A stretch of 64,000 nucleotides of DNA, from assembly GCA_020402945.1 (NCBI GenBank), contig JADBYQ010000060.1:1-64000 (forward strand). Direction: 5' to 3'. The translations under genes were made by a program, and so were the position numbers. Position 1 is the stretch's first letter. Each line of letters starts with the position of its first letter. Shown here one piece after another: positions 43,964 through 52,785 of the stretch. This DNA is from Cytophagales bacterium. Its GTDB lineage: Bacteria > Bacteroidota > Bacteroidia > Cytophagales > Cyclobacteriaceae. The notes under the pieces are model-generated. The model saw only the letters and a list, made by a program, of their open reading frames with translations, was not told where the DNA came from and did no database searches.

Positions 43964-45219
43964 TATGTTTTTTGTTTCTTCTTCTTCGCTGCAGGAAACA
44001 AGATGTTGTTCAAGATCAATCGATAGCCAGGTGAATTGGGATGCAAGTGCAGATCCGTTGGTTCTTCACCAACGGTGTGTTGGTAGTCTTCCGGATCATG
44101 ACCGCCATAAAAAGTATAAAAACCTTTGCCCATCACACCATGTAAGTATTTGGCTTCTTTGATTTCTTTGTTTTCGCCCATGATAGTAACATCTGGTTTG
44201 ATGAGTTGTTTTTTAAACCCCGTAGTTTGCCCATAAAATCCCTTGATAACCCGCGAATGATTTTGGGTAAGCATGCTGGGAATCGGATCCCACTTGGCCG
44301 AAAACTGAAATAAATTGAAATAGTCATTGTCTTGGCGAAGTCCACGCTCGGGCGCGTTGTTATCAATATCTGAAAATTCATATTGATACGGATCTCTGCT
44401 GAGGTGAAAATCGGTAAAAGCAAAAGTGTTGTTGAAGTTTAATTTTTCTTGCGCCTGCGGGTCGGCTGCATCACCGTCATACATTCGTTCACAGATATCT
44501 ACACCCTCAGCTGCCAGCGCAATGTCGTACGAATCTGTGGCAGAGCACATGGCAAACAAAAATCCACCACCCGCCACGAATTCTTTCATCCGTTTAGCAA
44601 CCGCCAGTTTCAATTGAGAAACTTTCCCGAATCCGTGCTTTCGAGCCAGACCTTCTGCCTCCTTTACTTGTTCAAGGTACCAGGGCATGTTGGCGTAGCT
44701 AGAATAGAACTTGCCATATTGCCCGGTAAAGTCTTCGTGGTGCAAGTGGAGCCAATCATATTTCGTCAATTCACCGCCCATCACTTCGTCATCAAAGATG
44801 ACGGTATAGGGGATTTCTGCATAGGTGAGAACCAAGGTCACTGCATCGTCCCAGGGCTGCTTCGATTTTGGAGAATAAACAGCAATTCTAGGATATTTCT
44901 CCAACTTCATAATGTCATAGTTGGCAGCTGGGCTGGCGATTTCTGTTATGATGGAGTTGGCTTGTGCGTCTGAAATAATATCAAAAGTGACTCCCCGGAC
45001 TACCAACTCATTTTGTATTCGAGGGTGGTACTTAGTCATAAAGCTGCCCCCACGGTAGTTCAATAACCAATCTACTTCCTGATCCATTTTAAGGACCCAA
45101 TAGGCTATTCCATAGGCTTTTAGGTGGTTGCTTTGTTTTTCGTCCATTGGAATAAATACATAATTCCCTAAAACCAGCTTTGAGGACAGAACAAATAATA
45201 ACAAAATGCAACTTCTCAT
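43963..45219 (-). CDS. Exported protein often named asparagine synthetase B
   Basis: 418 residues from MRSCILLLFVLSSKLVLGN, a signal peptide. The body has PRIAVYSPKSKQPWDDAVTL, YDWLHLHHEDFTGQYG and FLFAMCSATDSYD, reminiscent of a class I glutamine amidotransferase-like flavodoxin fold with a Cys in the MCSA elbow. Homologues are, as I recall, labelled asparagine synthetase B, but I see neither an N-terminal Cys nucleophile nor an ATP-pyrophosphatase motif, and the protein is exported, so that name is doubtful. A longer frame from 45375 overlaps the divergent permease gene and lacks a signal peptide. First gene of a three-gene unit. Confidence 0.72.
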   Translation of the reverse strand: MRSCILLLFVLSSKLVLGNYVFIPMDEKQSNHLKAYGIAYWVLKMDQEVDWLLNYRGGSFMTKYHPRIQNELVVRGVTFDIISDAQANSIITEIASPAANYDIMKLEKYPRIAVYSPKSKQPWDDAVTLVLTYAEIPYTVIFDDEVMGGELTKYDWLHLHHEDFTGQYGKFYSSYANMPWYLEQVKEAEGLARKHGFGKVSQLKLAVAKRMKEFVAGGGFLFAMCSATDSYDIALAAEGVDICERMYDGDAADPQAQEKLNFNNTFAFTDFHLSRDPYQYEFSDIDNNAPERGLRQDNDYFNLFQFSAKWDPIPSMLTQNHSRVIKGFYGQTTGFKKQLIKPDVTIMGENKEIKEAKYLHGVMGKGFYTFYGGHDPEDYQHTVGEEPTDLHLHPNSPGYRLILNNILFPAAKKKKQKT

Positions 45220-45335
45220 CGTTAAAAACCCCTGTTTTGCTTTGTAACAATTTTTAGCCCCAATAGTCTTGAGGTAAACATTGTTAAAGGTATAACTTTG
45301 ATCTTCAAAATGAATAAAACGAAACCAATAATTGA

Positions 45336-46571
45336 ATGGATTTAGTTGAAAATGTAAAAGAAGGACTTCGCTCAATAAAAGCCAACATGCTCCGTTCTGT
45401 GCTCACCGCTTTGATCGTAGCGATTGGCATTACCTCACTGGTTGGGATTTTAACTGCTATTGATGGCATAGAATATTCCATTTCTGAGAGCTTGTCTTCA
45501 TTGGGTGCCAATACTTTTGATATTCGTTCAAAATTCAACAGAGGAAACAACCGAGATGGATTGAAGGAGAAAAACTATTCTCCTTTGTTGTTAGCTGAAG
45601 CACAAAAGTTTATTGACGAGTATTCATATCCTGCCACTATTAGCTTATCGGCACGACTAACGATTCTGGCAGAAATAAAGCATGGATCTGAAAAAACAAA
45701 TCCAAATGTAAACGTAACCGGGGTTAACGAAGACTACATGCCGATCAAAGGTCTTAACATAGGTAATGGTCGTAATTTTTCACGATTTGAAATCCAATAT
45801 GGTTCGAAAGTGGCCGTGATTGGGTTTCAGTTGGCAAAGACATTGTATGGTGAAAACAAGAACCCGGTAGGAACTGAGATATCATTTAAAGGCACTCAGT
45901 TTAAAGTGATTGGCACGATGGTAGAAAAAGGTGAACTATCAGAAAATAATTTCGACAACATGGTCTTGATTCCTATTATCGTGGCCAACCAACTGGCATC
46001 TGGGCAGGGCCTAAATTATCGGTTGACGGTTGGTATCCAAGACCCGGAACAAATGGACTACGCGATGGGCGAGGCCACCGGATTGATGCGCAAGATTCGT
46101 GATGATGATGTGGGCAACGAGAACTCGTTCGATTTAGAAAAGAGTGAATCATTGGCGCAGAATTTAGAATCGATTACGTCTGGTCTGCGTTTTGGTGGAT
46201 TTGGGGTGGGATTCATCACATTGTTGGGTGCGTCTATTGCGTTAATGAACATTATGTTGGTCTCGGTTACCGAGCGTACCCGCGAAGTGGGGGTGAGGAA
46301 GGCGTTAGGTGCGACTCCTTTGCGAATCCGTCAGCAATTTGTGATCGAGGCCATTGTTGTTTGTGTTTTGGGAGGAATAGGAGGGATCATACTTGGCATT
46401 CTTATCGGGAATCTCATCTCTCGAGCAATTGGTATAGATACCTTCGTGGTGCCGTGGCTTTGGATGATGGTCGGTATGGGTATTTGTATTATGGTTGGCC
46501 TATTTTCGGGTTGGTATCCGGCAAGCAAGGCGTCAAAACTCGATCCTATTGAGTCGTTGAGGTTTGAGTAG
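45336..46571 (+). CDS. MacB-like ABC transporter permease
   Basis: 411 residues. One N-terminal helix (MLRSVLTALIVAIGITSLVG), a large periplasmic MacB_PCD domain, and three C-terminal FtsX helices with RTREVGVRKALGATPLRIRQ, the conserved coupling region. Typically paired with a MacB/LolD-type ATPase, which is not next to it here. It may export or extract lipoproteins, peptides or other envelope substrates. Its start lies 116 bases from the divergent amidotransferase-fold gene. Confidence 0.9.
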   Translation: MDLVENVKEGLRSIKANMLRSVLTALIVAIGITSLVGILTAIDGIEYSISESLSSLGANTFDIRSKFNRGNNRDGLKEKNYSPLLLAEAQKFIDEYSYPATISLSARLTILAEIKHGSEKTNPNVNVTGVNEDYMPIKGLNIGNGRNFSRFEIQYGSKVAVIGFQLAKTLYGENKNPVGTEISFKGTQFKVIGTMVEKGELSENNFDNMVLIPIIVANQLASGQGLNYRLTVGIQDPEQMDYAMGEATGLMRKIRDDDVGNENSFDLEKSESLAQNLESITSGLRFGGFGVGFITLLGASIALMNIMLVSVTERTREVGVRKALGATPLRIRQQFVIEAIVVCVLGGIGGIILGILIGNLISRAIGIDTFVVPWLWMMVGMGICIMVGLFSGWYPASKASKLDPIESLRFE

Positions 46572-46587
46572 TGGGTGGCGCTAATTT

Positions 46588-47484
46588 CTAACTCTTTCCC
46601 ATCAAATATTTTTTTGGAGTCACACCAAACTTCTTTTTAAAGGCTGCTATAAAATGACTGGGGTTAGTGTAACCAATTTGATAAGCTACTTCGTTCACTT
46701 GAAGTTTTGCAGAGTCTAGCAAGATTCGGGAGTGATCTAGTTTGTGGTCGAGCAGAAAACCAAAGACGGTATTGCCATAGATTTCTTTGAAGCCTACTTT
46801 GAGTTGATAATCGTTCAACCCTACAATCTTGGCCAGCTCTTTCAGAGTTGGCGGTGTATCAATATTTTTCAACAGGTGTTCTTTCACCTGCTTTATCTTT
46901 CGAACCGTTTCTTCATCATTCAGAAAGGGACAGGTTTCTGTATTGGGCAGTCGATTTGAAAAATAAAGACTCAAGAGCTCGTAAAATTTCCCTTGGTAAA
47001 ACAGCTTTTGGGCACTTTCGCTTAGCTGCGTGCTAAACAATTGGTTGAGTACTAAAAGTATCGCAGAGGGAATATCACGTTCATCATAAAACTTTCGATT
47101 GCTATTCTCAGGCCTTAAAAGAGGAAGTGCATCATGCACAAAAAGCTTGTGCAGACTTTCTAATGAAATCGTCATGAACACCATTTTCGCCTGCGGACTC
47201 AGCTGAAGGATAAAAGGCAAGTCCTTATCGGGATTATAGAAGAAGTAGTTTTTACCTTTTACAATTTCTCGCGTGTACTGTGGACCAAAGGCGAACGCTG
47301 CGTTGCCTTCCAGACAAAAATAAAAGTGGATAATGCCTTTTTGAATGAGACTATCCATGCTTATCATTTCCGGGGTTCTATTTTCGGAGAAAGAAAGTGA
47401 GAGATCTTCTTTCTCGAACAAAACCGATAAACTTCCTTTTTGGGTATTTTTTTCTATTACTGCCGGTTTGCCGTGATCAATCAT
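46588..47484 (-). CDS. AraC-family transcriptional regulator
   Basis: 298 residues. An N-terminal sensing half of about 190 residues (unrecognised ligand) and a C-terminal AraC DNA-binding domain: PPTLKELAKIVGLNDYQLKV (first HTH) and VNEVAYQIGYTNPSHFIAAF (second HTH), ending KKFGVTPKKYL. It diverges from the TonB-receptor/HmuY operon with about 150 bases between start codons, so it probably regulates it, perhaps in response to iron or heme state. Confidence 0.88.
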   Translation of the reverse strand: MIDHGKPAVIEKNTQKGSLSVLFEKEDLSLSFSENRTPEMISMDSLIQKGIIHFYFCLEGNAAFAFGPQYTREIVKGKNYFFYNPDKDLPFILQLSPQAKMVFMTISLESLHKLFVHDALPLLRPENSNRKFYDERDIPSAILLVLNQLFSTQLSESAQKLFYQGKFYELLSLYFSNRLPNTETCPFLNDEETVRKIKQVKEHLLKNIDTPPTLKELAKIVGLNDYQLKVGFKEIYGNTVFGFLLDHKLDHSRILLDSAKLQVNEVAYQIGYTNPSHFIAAFKKKFGVTPKKYLMGKS

Positions 47485-47636
47485 AAGCTAAAATGACGGA
47501 AGTCATGTTTATTGGATAGCGTCAATTCAAATACTTTGACAAAAGTACCATTATTTAGTAATTTGATCCTCCTCGGCATTAATTATACTTTTTTGGGTAT
47601 TTTTTGGCGTTTGAGCCGGTCATATTTGCGACCTTA

Positions 47637-49814
47637 ATGAAGAAAGTGTTTGTCAGGTTTGGGTTGATGTTGTTTGCTAACACAGCAGCAATCATTAGTG
47701 TTTTTGCGCAAACTTCTACACCAGTCGATTCTCTAAAGGAGCTACAACTAGAAGAAGTAGTCGTAACGGGCACTCGATCGGAAAGGACTTTGGGTGCATT
47801 GCCAATGCCAGTGACCTTGCTGAAAGCCGATTTGATAAAATCAATGGGCTCAGTCAGGCTTAATGATGTGCTTACCGAGCAAACAGGGATAGTGATTGTT
47901 CCCCAAATTAACGGCCAGGGAAGTGGAATTCAATTGCAGGGATTGGATCCCGCTTACACACTTATTTTAGTGGACAGCGAGCCGATCATTGGCAGATATA
48001 CTGGCACATTGGAATTATCGCGGTTGGCTGTCGGCAATATTAAGCAAGTGGAGATCATCAAAGGGCCCTCATCAAGTTTATATGGATCTGATGCATTGGC
48101 AGGCGTTATTAACATCGTTACCGAAAGGCCCTCTTCCAATCAGGGAAACCTCAATGTTCGGTATGGCACAAACAATACACTTGATTTAAATGCAAGCGGA
48201 AGCTTGATTGGAAAAAATGTGGGCGTTTATCTATTTGGTAATCGATACAGTACAGATGGTTATGATCTGAGCCCCGAGAATTTTGGTAAGACCGTTTCTC
48301 CTTTTAAAAATTATACACTAGGCACCAAAGTAACTTATCGCTTGGGTTCACGAACCGACTTTAGTGTGGGCGGCCGCTACTTCGATGAAAAACAAGATTT
48401 GAACTTTGATGTATTGTCCAATGGAATCTCCACTCGCACCTATGGCGAAGGAAAAGTTTTGGATTGGAATCTAAATCCTGTTATCACTCATCGATTCTCA
48501 AACAAATTGAAAGGGACGGGGCGCTTCTATACAACCGAGTATTCGACAAACACATTTTTGAAAAAGCAAAGTAACGACAGCCTAACATACCGCGATAATT
48601 TTCGGCAGGCATTTACTCGCTATGAAGCGATGGGCGAATATTTTTTCAATGAGAAACACATCGTTACGCTGGGCGCAGGGCACATTCAAGAAGCGGTTTC
48701 GACTTCGCGCTACAATGATCAATTGGAAAGACTGCAGCAAACCGATTACGTTTTTGCACAACATGAGTGGACACCTTACCAGCCGCTAGTGATGATTGCC
48801 GGTGTGCGGTATGATCGCAATTCGATTTATGGTGATCAGCTCAGTCCCAAGTTTTCCGCCCGATTTGAGTTAAACAAAAAAGTTTCCTTTCGGGGATCAA
48901 TTGGTGTTGGTTTTAAAGCACCGGATTTCAGACAGTTGTATTTCAATTTTAATAATCAAGCCGGGGGTGGATACAGTGTTTTGGGCACGGAGGTGATAAA
49001 AGACAAGTTAGGCGAATTTCAAGCACAAGGATTAATTCAATCCTATCTTTTTGATCCTTTGTTGTTAGGAAAGTTGAAAGCCGAATCTTCGGTGGCGGTG
49101 AATATTGGGGGGAAAGCTGAGGTGTTGCCAAAGTTAAATCTTGATTATAATTTTTTTAGAAACGAAGTCGATAATTTAATTGAAACACAATTAGTTGCAA
49201 TAAACACCTCGGGGCAAAGCATCTATAGTTATCGGAATATTCAACGTGCATTGATGCAAGGAATAGAGGCAGATTTATCTTACCCAATCAATAGTTTTTT
49301 CTCGGTTTCCCTAGGCTATCAGCTCTTGTTTGCAAAAGATCGAGATGTGGCAGAGGCGGTTGATCGCGGAGAGGTTTTTTGGCGTGACCCAAATACATTA
49401 GTAACCCAACGACTCAAGCCAAATGAGTATGTAGGTCTATACAATCGTTCTACGCACACAGGCAATTTTAAAATCTTCTATCGTCATAGAGAAAAGGGAA
49501 TCGATGCTTCGTTGCGTTTAATTTATCGCGGAAAGTTTGGCTTAGGGGGAATCAATGGAAACATACAAGGAGAAACTGTTGCGCCATCTGATCGGAATAG
49601 TAATGGAGTGTTGGATGATTACGATCAGTTTGTGAATGGCTACGCTCTCGTAAATACCGCTATCGCAAAGTCAGTAAAGTCATTTCGGTTTCAGGTCGGC
49701 ATTGACAATCTTTTTGATTATACCGATCCTGTCAACATTCCCAATTTACCAGGTCGACTTATTTACCTAAGTGCAGGCTACACGTTCAAACAAAATCAAT
49801 CTAAAAATCAATAA
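47637..49814 (+). CDS. TonB-dependent receptor, probable heme type (HmuR-like)
   Basis: 725 residues from MKKVFVRFGLMLF. Plug begins near ELQLEEVVVTGTRSERT and has QVEIIKGPSSSLYGSDALAG; the barrel includes SIGVGFKAPDFRQLYFNF, a counterpart of the FRAP-NPDL box of heme receptors, and ends LSAGYTFKQNQ. No regulatory N-terminal domain. The ATG at 47637 gives a clean signal peptide; TTG at 47604 would add 11 residues. Followed nine bases later by an HmuY-family gene and preceded by a divergent AraC gene: a heme or related chelate uptake locus. Confidence 0.88.
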   Translation: MKKVFVRFGLMLFANTAAIISVFAQTSTPVDSLKELQLEEVVVTGTRSERTLGALPMPVTLLKADLIKSMGSVRLNDVLTEQTGIVIVPQINGQGSGIQLQGLDPAYTLILVDSEPIIGRYTGTLELSRLAVGNIKQVEIIKGPSSSLYGSDALAGVINIVTERPSSNQGNLNVRYGTNNTLDLNASGSLIGKNVGVYLFGNRYSTDGYDLSPENFGKTVSPFKNYTLGTKVTYRLGSRTDFSVGGRYFDEKQDLNFDVLSNGISTRTYGEGKVLDWNLNPVITHRFSNKLKGTGRFYTTEYSTNTFLKKQSNDSLTYRDNFRQAFTRYEAMGEYFFNEKHIVTLGAGHIQEAVSTSRYNDQLERLQQTDYVFAQHEWTPYQPLVMIAGVRYDRNSIYGDQLSPKFSARFELNKKVSFRGSIGVGFKAPDFRQLYFNFNNQAGGGYSVLGTEVIKDKLGEFQAQGLIQSYLFDPLLLGKLKAESSVAVNIGGKAEVLPKLNLDYNFFRNEVDNLIETQLVAINTSGQSIYSYRNIQRALMQGIEADLSYPINSFFSVSLGYQLLFAKDRDVAEAVDRGEVFWRDPNTLVTQRLKPNEYVGLYNRSTHTGNFKIFYRHREKGIDASLRLIYRGKFGLGGINGNIQGETVAPSDRNSNGVLDDYDQFVNGYALVNTAIAKSVKSFRFQVGIDNLFDYTDPVNIPNLPGRLIYLSAGYTFKQNQSKNQ

Positions 49815-49823
49815 TTAATTTCT

Positions 49824-50498
49824 ATGAAAATGTTTAATTCAATTATCTCAGTTTTCGGTCTATGCGTTGTGTGTTCTTTGGTTTCGTGTTCGAACAACGA
49901 TCCGGCACCAGTACCTTTATCCGCAATCACTTTTAAAGACTTAAATGCTGACTACGCGCCTCTTGTTTTTGGCAGTCCAACCGCTCCACCAACACGCCCG
50001 GCTGAGAAAAAGAAGTATACATTTTTTAGTTTTAAAAATGGGCAGATCGTTGCCAACGCAGATAGCGCAACCTTAAAGTGGGACATTGGGTTCAGATCTA
50101 CATCCATCATTTTTAACGGAGGCACTAGCGGACCTGGCGCAGCTGGGGCAATAGTTCAACAAGGACTTTTTGATGAGATAAAGGAAGCGCCCACTTCTGG
50201 TTACGTGCTTGACAATAAGACAAACAATCAATTCGCGGTCTCTAGCGCACCATTCGTTGCCGGTGTTTCTAATACTACAAACAATTGGTGGCTCAATTCT
50301 GGAACACAGACATCAACTATTGTGTCGCCAATTGCAGGAAAGGTCATTATTGTAAAAACAGCGGATGGCCGCTATGCGAAAATGGAGATACTGAGCTACT
50401 ACAAGGGGGCTCCTGCAACTGTGAATAACCTTACTGATTTAGATCGCTATTACACTTTTAAATACATCTATCAGCCGGGAAACTTAAACAGTTTTTAG
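49824..50498 (+). CDS. HmuY-family lipoprotein without histidines
   Basis: 224 residues. Lipobox SLVSCS, then a beta-sandwich-type body containing KKYTFFSFKNGQIVANADSA, LKWDIGFRSTSIIFNGGTS, and the C-terminal LTDLDRYYTFKYIYQPG, all typical of HmuY. HmuY proteins capture heme and pass it to HmuR. The P. gingivalis protein uses two His ligands, but this sequence has no His anywhere. It may use Met or Tyr, or bind a different ligand. Second gene after the TonB receptor. Confidence 0.82.
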   Translation: MKMFNSIISVFGLCVVCSLVSCSNNDPAPVPLSAITFKDLNADYAPLVFGSPTAPPTRPAEKKKYTFFSFKNGQIVANADSATLKWDIGFRSTSIIFNGGTSGPGAAGAIVQQGLFDEIKEAPTSGYVLDNKTNNQFAVSSAPFVAGVSNTTNNWWLNSGTQTSTIVSPIAGKVIIVKTADGRYAKMEILSYYKGAPATVNNLTDLDRYYTFKYIYQPGNLNSF

Positions 50499-50549
50499 TA
50501 ATCCACTTAAGAATGCTCCGTTCATAGAGGCATTTCAACTAACACTCGA

Positions 50550-50852
50550 ATGAAGTTTAGAATAAAGCTGCTCCGTTTTGTAGGAATCACCGAAGGCATT
50601 TCCTTTTTGATCTTGTTGCTAATTGCGATGCCACTAAAGTATTTTTTTGGCTGGCCTTTCGCAGTGAAAGTAGTAGGTTGGGTACATGGAATTTTGTTTG
50701 TGGCTTACATCGCTACAGTACTATTGGCCATCAGGGCGATGAAATGGAGTTGGTTTTCTGTTGGGGTTGCACTGGCGGCTTCCTTGGTGCCGATAGGTAC
50801 GTTTATGTTAGATAGATCATGGAAAAGGAGAGAGAATGAGTTAGCTGGATAA
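50550..50852 (+). CDS. DUF3817 membrane protein
   Basis: 100 residues, three hydrophobic helices. FRIKLLRFVGITEGISFLIL and VKVVGWVHGILFVAYIATVL match DUF3817, a family of small membrane proteins of unknown function. It lies between HmuY and the tRNA and is separate from the heme operon (51-base gap). Confidence 0.8.
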   Translation: MKFRIKLLRFVGITEGISFLILLLIAMPLKYFFGWPFAVKVVGWVHGILFVAYIATVLLAIRAMKWSWFSVGVALAASLVPIGTFMLDRSWKRRENELAG

Positions 50853-50864
50853 TTTGAATCTGTG

Positions 50865-50897
50865 TTTGGCCGATTATCCTACAAACTGTTACATTTG
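50865..50897 (+). promoter_or_regulatory. Promoter of tRNA-Met
   Basis: TTTG (50865-50868), 21 bases, TACATTTG (50890-50897): the -33/-7 layout of Bacteroidota. The tRNA begins 19 bases after the box. Confidence 0.55.
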
Positions 50898-50916
50898 CAC
50901 TCTGTTTTTGTAAAAC

Positions 50917-50990
50917 GGGCCCTTAGCTCAGCTGGTTAGAGCATCAGACTCATAATCTGAGGGTCGCTGGATCGTTCCCAGCAGGGCCCA
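50917..50990 (+). tRNA. tRNA-Met (anticodon CAT)
   Basis: A 74-base cloverleaf. Acceptor arm GGGCCCT (50917-50923) pairs with AGGGCCC (50983-50989), with A as the discriminator. D arm GCTC/GAGC, anticodon stem TCAGA/TCTGA with loop CTCATAA and anticodon CAT at 50951-50953. The T arm GCTGG/CCAGC encloses ATCGTTC, whereas the usual loop starts TTC with A at position 58. The perfect acceptor arm with GC at its ends is of elongator-Met type rather than initiator (which has a 1-72 mismatch); a tRNA-Ile with lysidine is a lesser alternative. CCA is not encoded. Confidence 0.9.
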
Positions 50991-51020
50991 CTTTTAAATT
51001 CCTGTTACAAAGGCGTTCTT

Positions 51021-51650
51021 GTGCCATCCAATCCATCCATTAAGAATGTTATTTTCGACTTGGGTGGAGTCATTCTTGGTTTAGATGTTAACCAAACTTA
51101 CCAGCAATTCGCAGCACTAAGTGGAAAAACTGTAGATCAGTTGAAGGCCAAAGCGGCAAACGCCATATTTTTTGAAGAGTTTGAAAGAGGGCGCATATCA
51201 GATACATCCTTTAGAGACCATTTAAGATTGTTTTTGGAAATTGACTTGTCAGAGGAACAAATTGACAACGCCTGGAACGCGATGTTACTTGATTTGTCCG
51301 GTGCCCGTCTTGATCTGCTAAAAAAGGTTGGGCTAAATTTTCGAATATTTTTGCTGAGCAACACAAACAATATTCATCTTCAGGCATTTAATGGTATTGT
51401 CCGCACTGTTATTGGCGATCAGTTATTCAGCAACTACTTTGAGAGAGATTATTACTCACATCTTCTTGGCATGCGCAAGCCGGATCGGGAAATTTTTCAA
51501 TACGTTTTGCACCAGAATGAATTGAAAGCGGAAGAAACTCTTTTTTTGGACGACAGCGTTCTTAACTTGCAAGGTGCAGCAACCTTAGGCGTCCAGACTT
51601 TTCACATTCAACACCCCGATCAACTATTTTCCCTTTTTAATGAAGCATAG
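51021..51650 (+). CDS. HAD-family phosphatase (YihX-like)
   Basis: 209 residues from a GTG. Motif I is VIFDLGGVILG (the nucleophile Asp kept, the second Asp replaced by Gly as in YihX types), motif II FLLSNTNN, motif III RKPDREIF and motif IV LFLDDSVLN. Such proteins dephosphorylate sugar phosphates or similar small molecules. It overlaps the site-2 protease gene by 11 bases and follows the tRNA by 30 bases. Confidence 0.85.
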   Translation: MPSNPSIKNVIFDLGGVILGLDVNQTYQQFAALSGKTVDQLKAKAANAIFFEEFERGRISDTSFRDHLRLFLEIDLSEEQIDNAWNAMLLDLSGARLDLLKKVGLNFRIFLLSNTNNIHLQAFNGIVRTVIGDQLFSNYFERDYYSHLLGMRKPDREIFQYVLHQNELKAEETLFLDDSVLNLQGAATLGVQTFHIQHPDQLFSLFNEA

Positions 51651-52785
51651 TTTTAAAGAATATCTTTTACATGGCGGCCTATTTATCGTCACGTTTGTCA
51701 CCACTACGATGGCAGGAGCGGAGTGGACGAATGGAAAATCTATTCTAGCTGATTCTTACACTTGGGCAGATTTTGCGAGCGGACTACCGTATTCTATTTG
51801 TTTCCTGATGATATTGACGGCTCATGAATTTGGGCATTATTTTGTAGCGGTCTACTACCGCGTTAAAACCACCCTGCCTTTTTACATTCCACTTCCACCG
51901 GTCTCGTTAATGCTTGGCACATTGGGTGCCGTCATTCGTATTAAAAGCCCTATACGGTCTACGAAAGAAAACTTTGATATTGGTGTTGCCGGGCCGTTGG
52001 CCGGGTTTGTTGTGTCCGTTGGTTTTCTGATATATGGATTCACCCATTTGCCACCTCCCGAATACATTTTTCAATTTCATCCGGAGTATGAGCAGTATGG
52101 ACTTGAGTATGCTAGCTATGTTTATACGGCTCAGTTTATGCCGCCCGGTTCAGTCGACATAATCATTGGTAAAAATTTGCTCTTTCTTTTTTTTGAAAAT
52201 GTTTTTTCTGACCCCACTCGTTTACCCAACGTGCATGAGATCATTCATTATCCGTTTTTGTTTGCCGGCTTCCTGTCACTAATTTTTACAAGCATCAATT
52301 TACTTCCCATAGGGCAATTGGATGGTGGGCACGTACTCTACGGATTGGTGGGTAGAAAGAAGCACAAAATTATTGCTTCTGCTATTTTCATAGCCTTTCT
52401 TTTTTATGCAGGCATCGGTTTCATTTCTCCTTTTGAGCCGCTTGATAAATTGATATATGAGATTCCCCTCTTTGTCGCATTTTTATTTTTTGCGTTGAAA
52501 GGGATGGGGCTAAGCACTCGAGATAATGTGCTGGCCGCGCTGGCCATTTTCACTGCTCAATACCTGATCGCTACTCTTTTCCCGCACGCACAAGGCTATT
52601 CGGGCTGGTTGTTGTTTGCGTTTATCATTGGGCGGTTCATAGGCATCCAACATCCACCGTGTGAGATAGAAGAGCCGCTCTCAACTGAGCGGGTTGTTAT
52701 TGGCTGGTTAGCGTTGGTGATTTTTGTGCTGTGCTTTACGCCACAACCCATTCAGTTGATAGAACACGTTATGGTGCAACCATAA
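51640..52785 (+). CDS. Site-2 protease, M50-family membrane protease
   Basis: 381 residues, about eight hydrophobic segments. The zinc site is LTAHEFGHYF (HExxH) in an early helix, with the third ligand in LLPIGQLDGGHVLYGL. Resembles the Bacteroidota M50 branch lacking PDZ domains. Site-2 proteases cut membrane proteins such as anti-sigma factors. It overlaps the end of the T9SS gene on the other strand by 17 bases. Confidence 0.88.
   Translation: MKHSFKEYLLHGGLFIVTFVTTTMAGAEWTNGKSILADSYTWADFASGLPYSICFLMILTAHEFGHYFVAVYYRVKTTLPFYIPLPPVSLMLGTLGAVIRIKSPIRSTKENFDIGVAGPLAGFVVSVGFLIYGFTHLPPPEYIFQFHPEYEQYGLEYASYVYTAQFMPPGSVDIIIGKNLLFLFFENVFSDPTRLPNVHEIIHYPFLFAGFLSLIFTSINLLPIGQLDGGHVLYGLVGRKKHKIIASAIFIAFLFYAGIGFISPFEPLDKLIYEIPLFVAFLFFALKGMGLSTRDNVLAALAIFTAQYLIATLFPHAQGYSGWLLFAFIIGRFIGIQHPPCEIEEPLSTERVVIGWLALVIFVLCFTPQPIQLIEHVMVQP

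Noticed and set aside
45220-45375. N-terminal extension of the amidotransferase-fold protein
   Set aside because: It would overlap the divergent permease gene and bury the signal peptide that starts at 45219.
52769-52785. Seventeen-base overlap of the site-2 protease and T9SS genes
   Set aside because: Tail-to-tail overlaps of this size are common in compact genomes and both ends look normal, so no special function is claimed.
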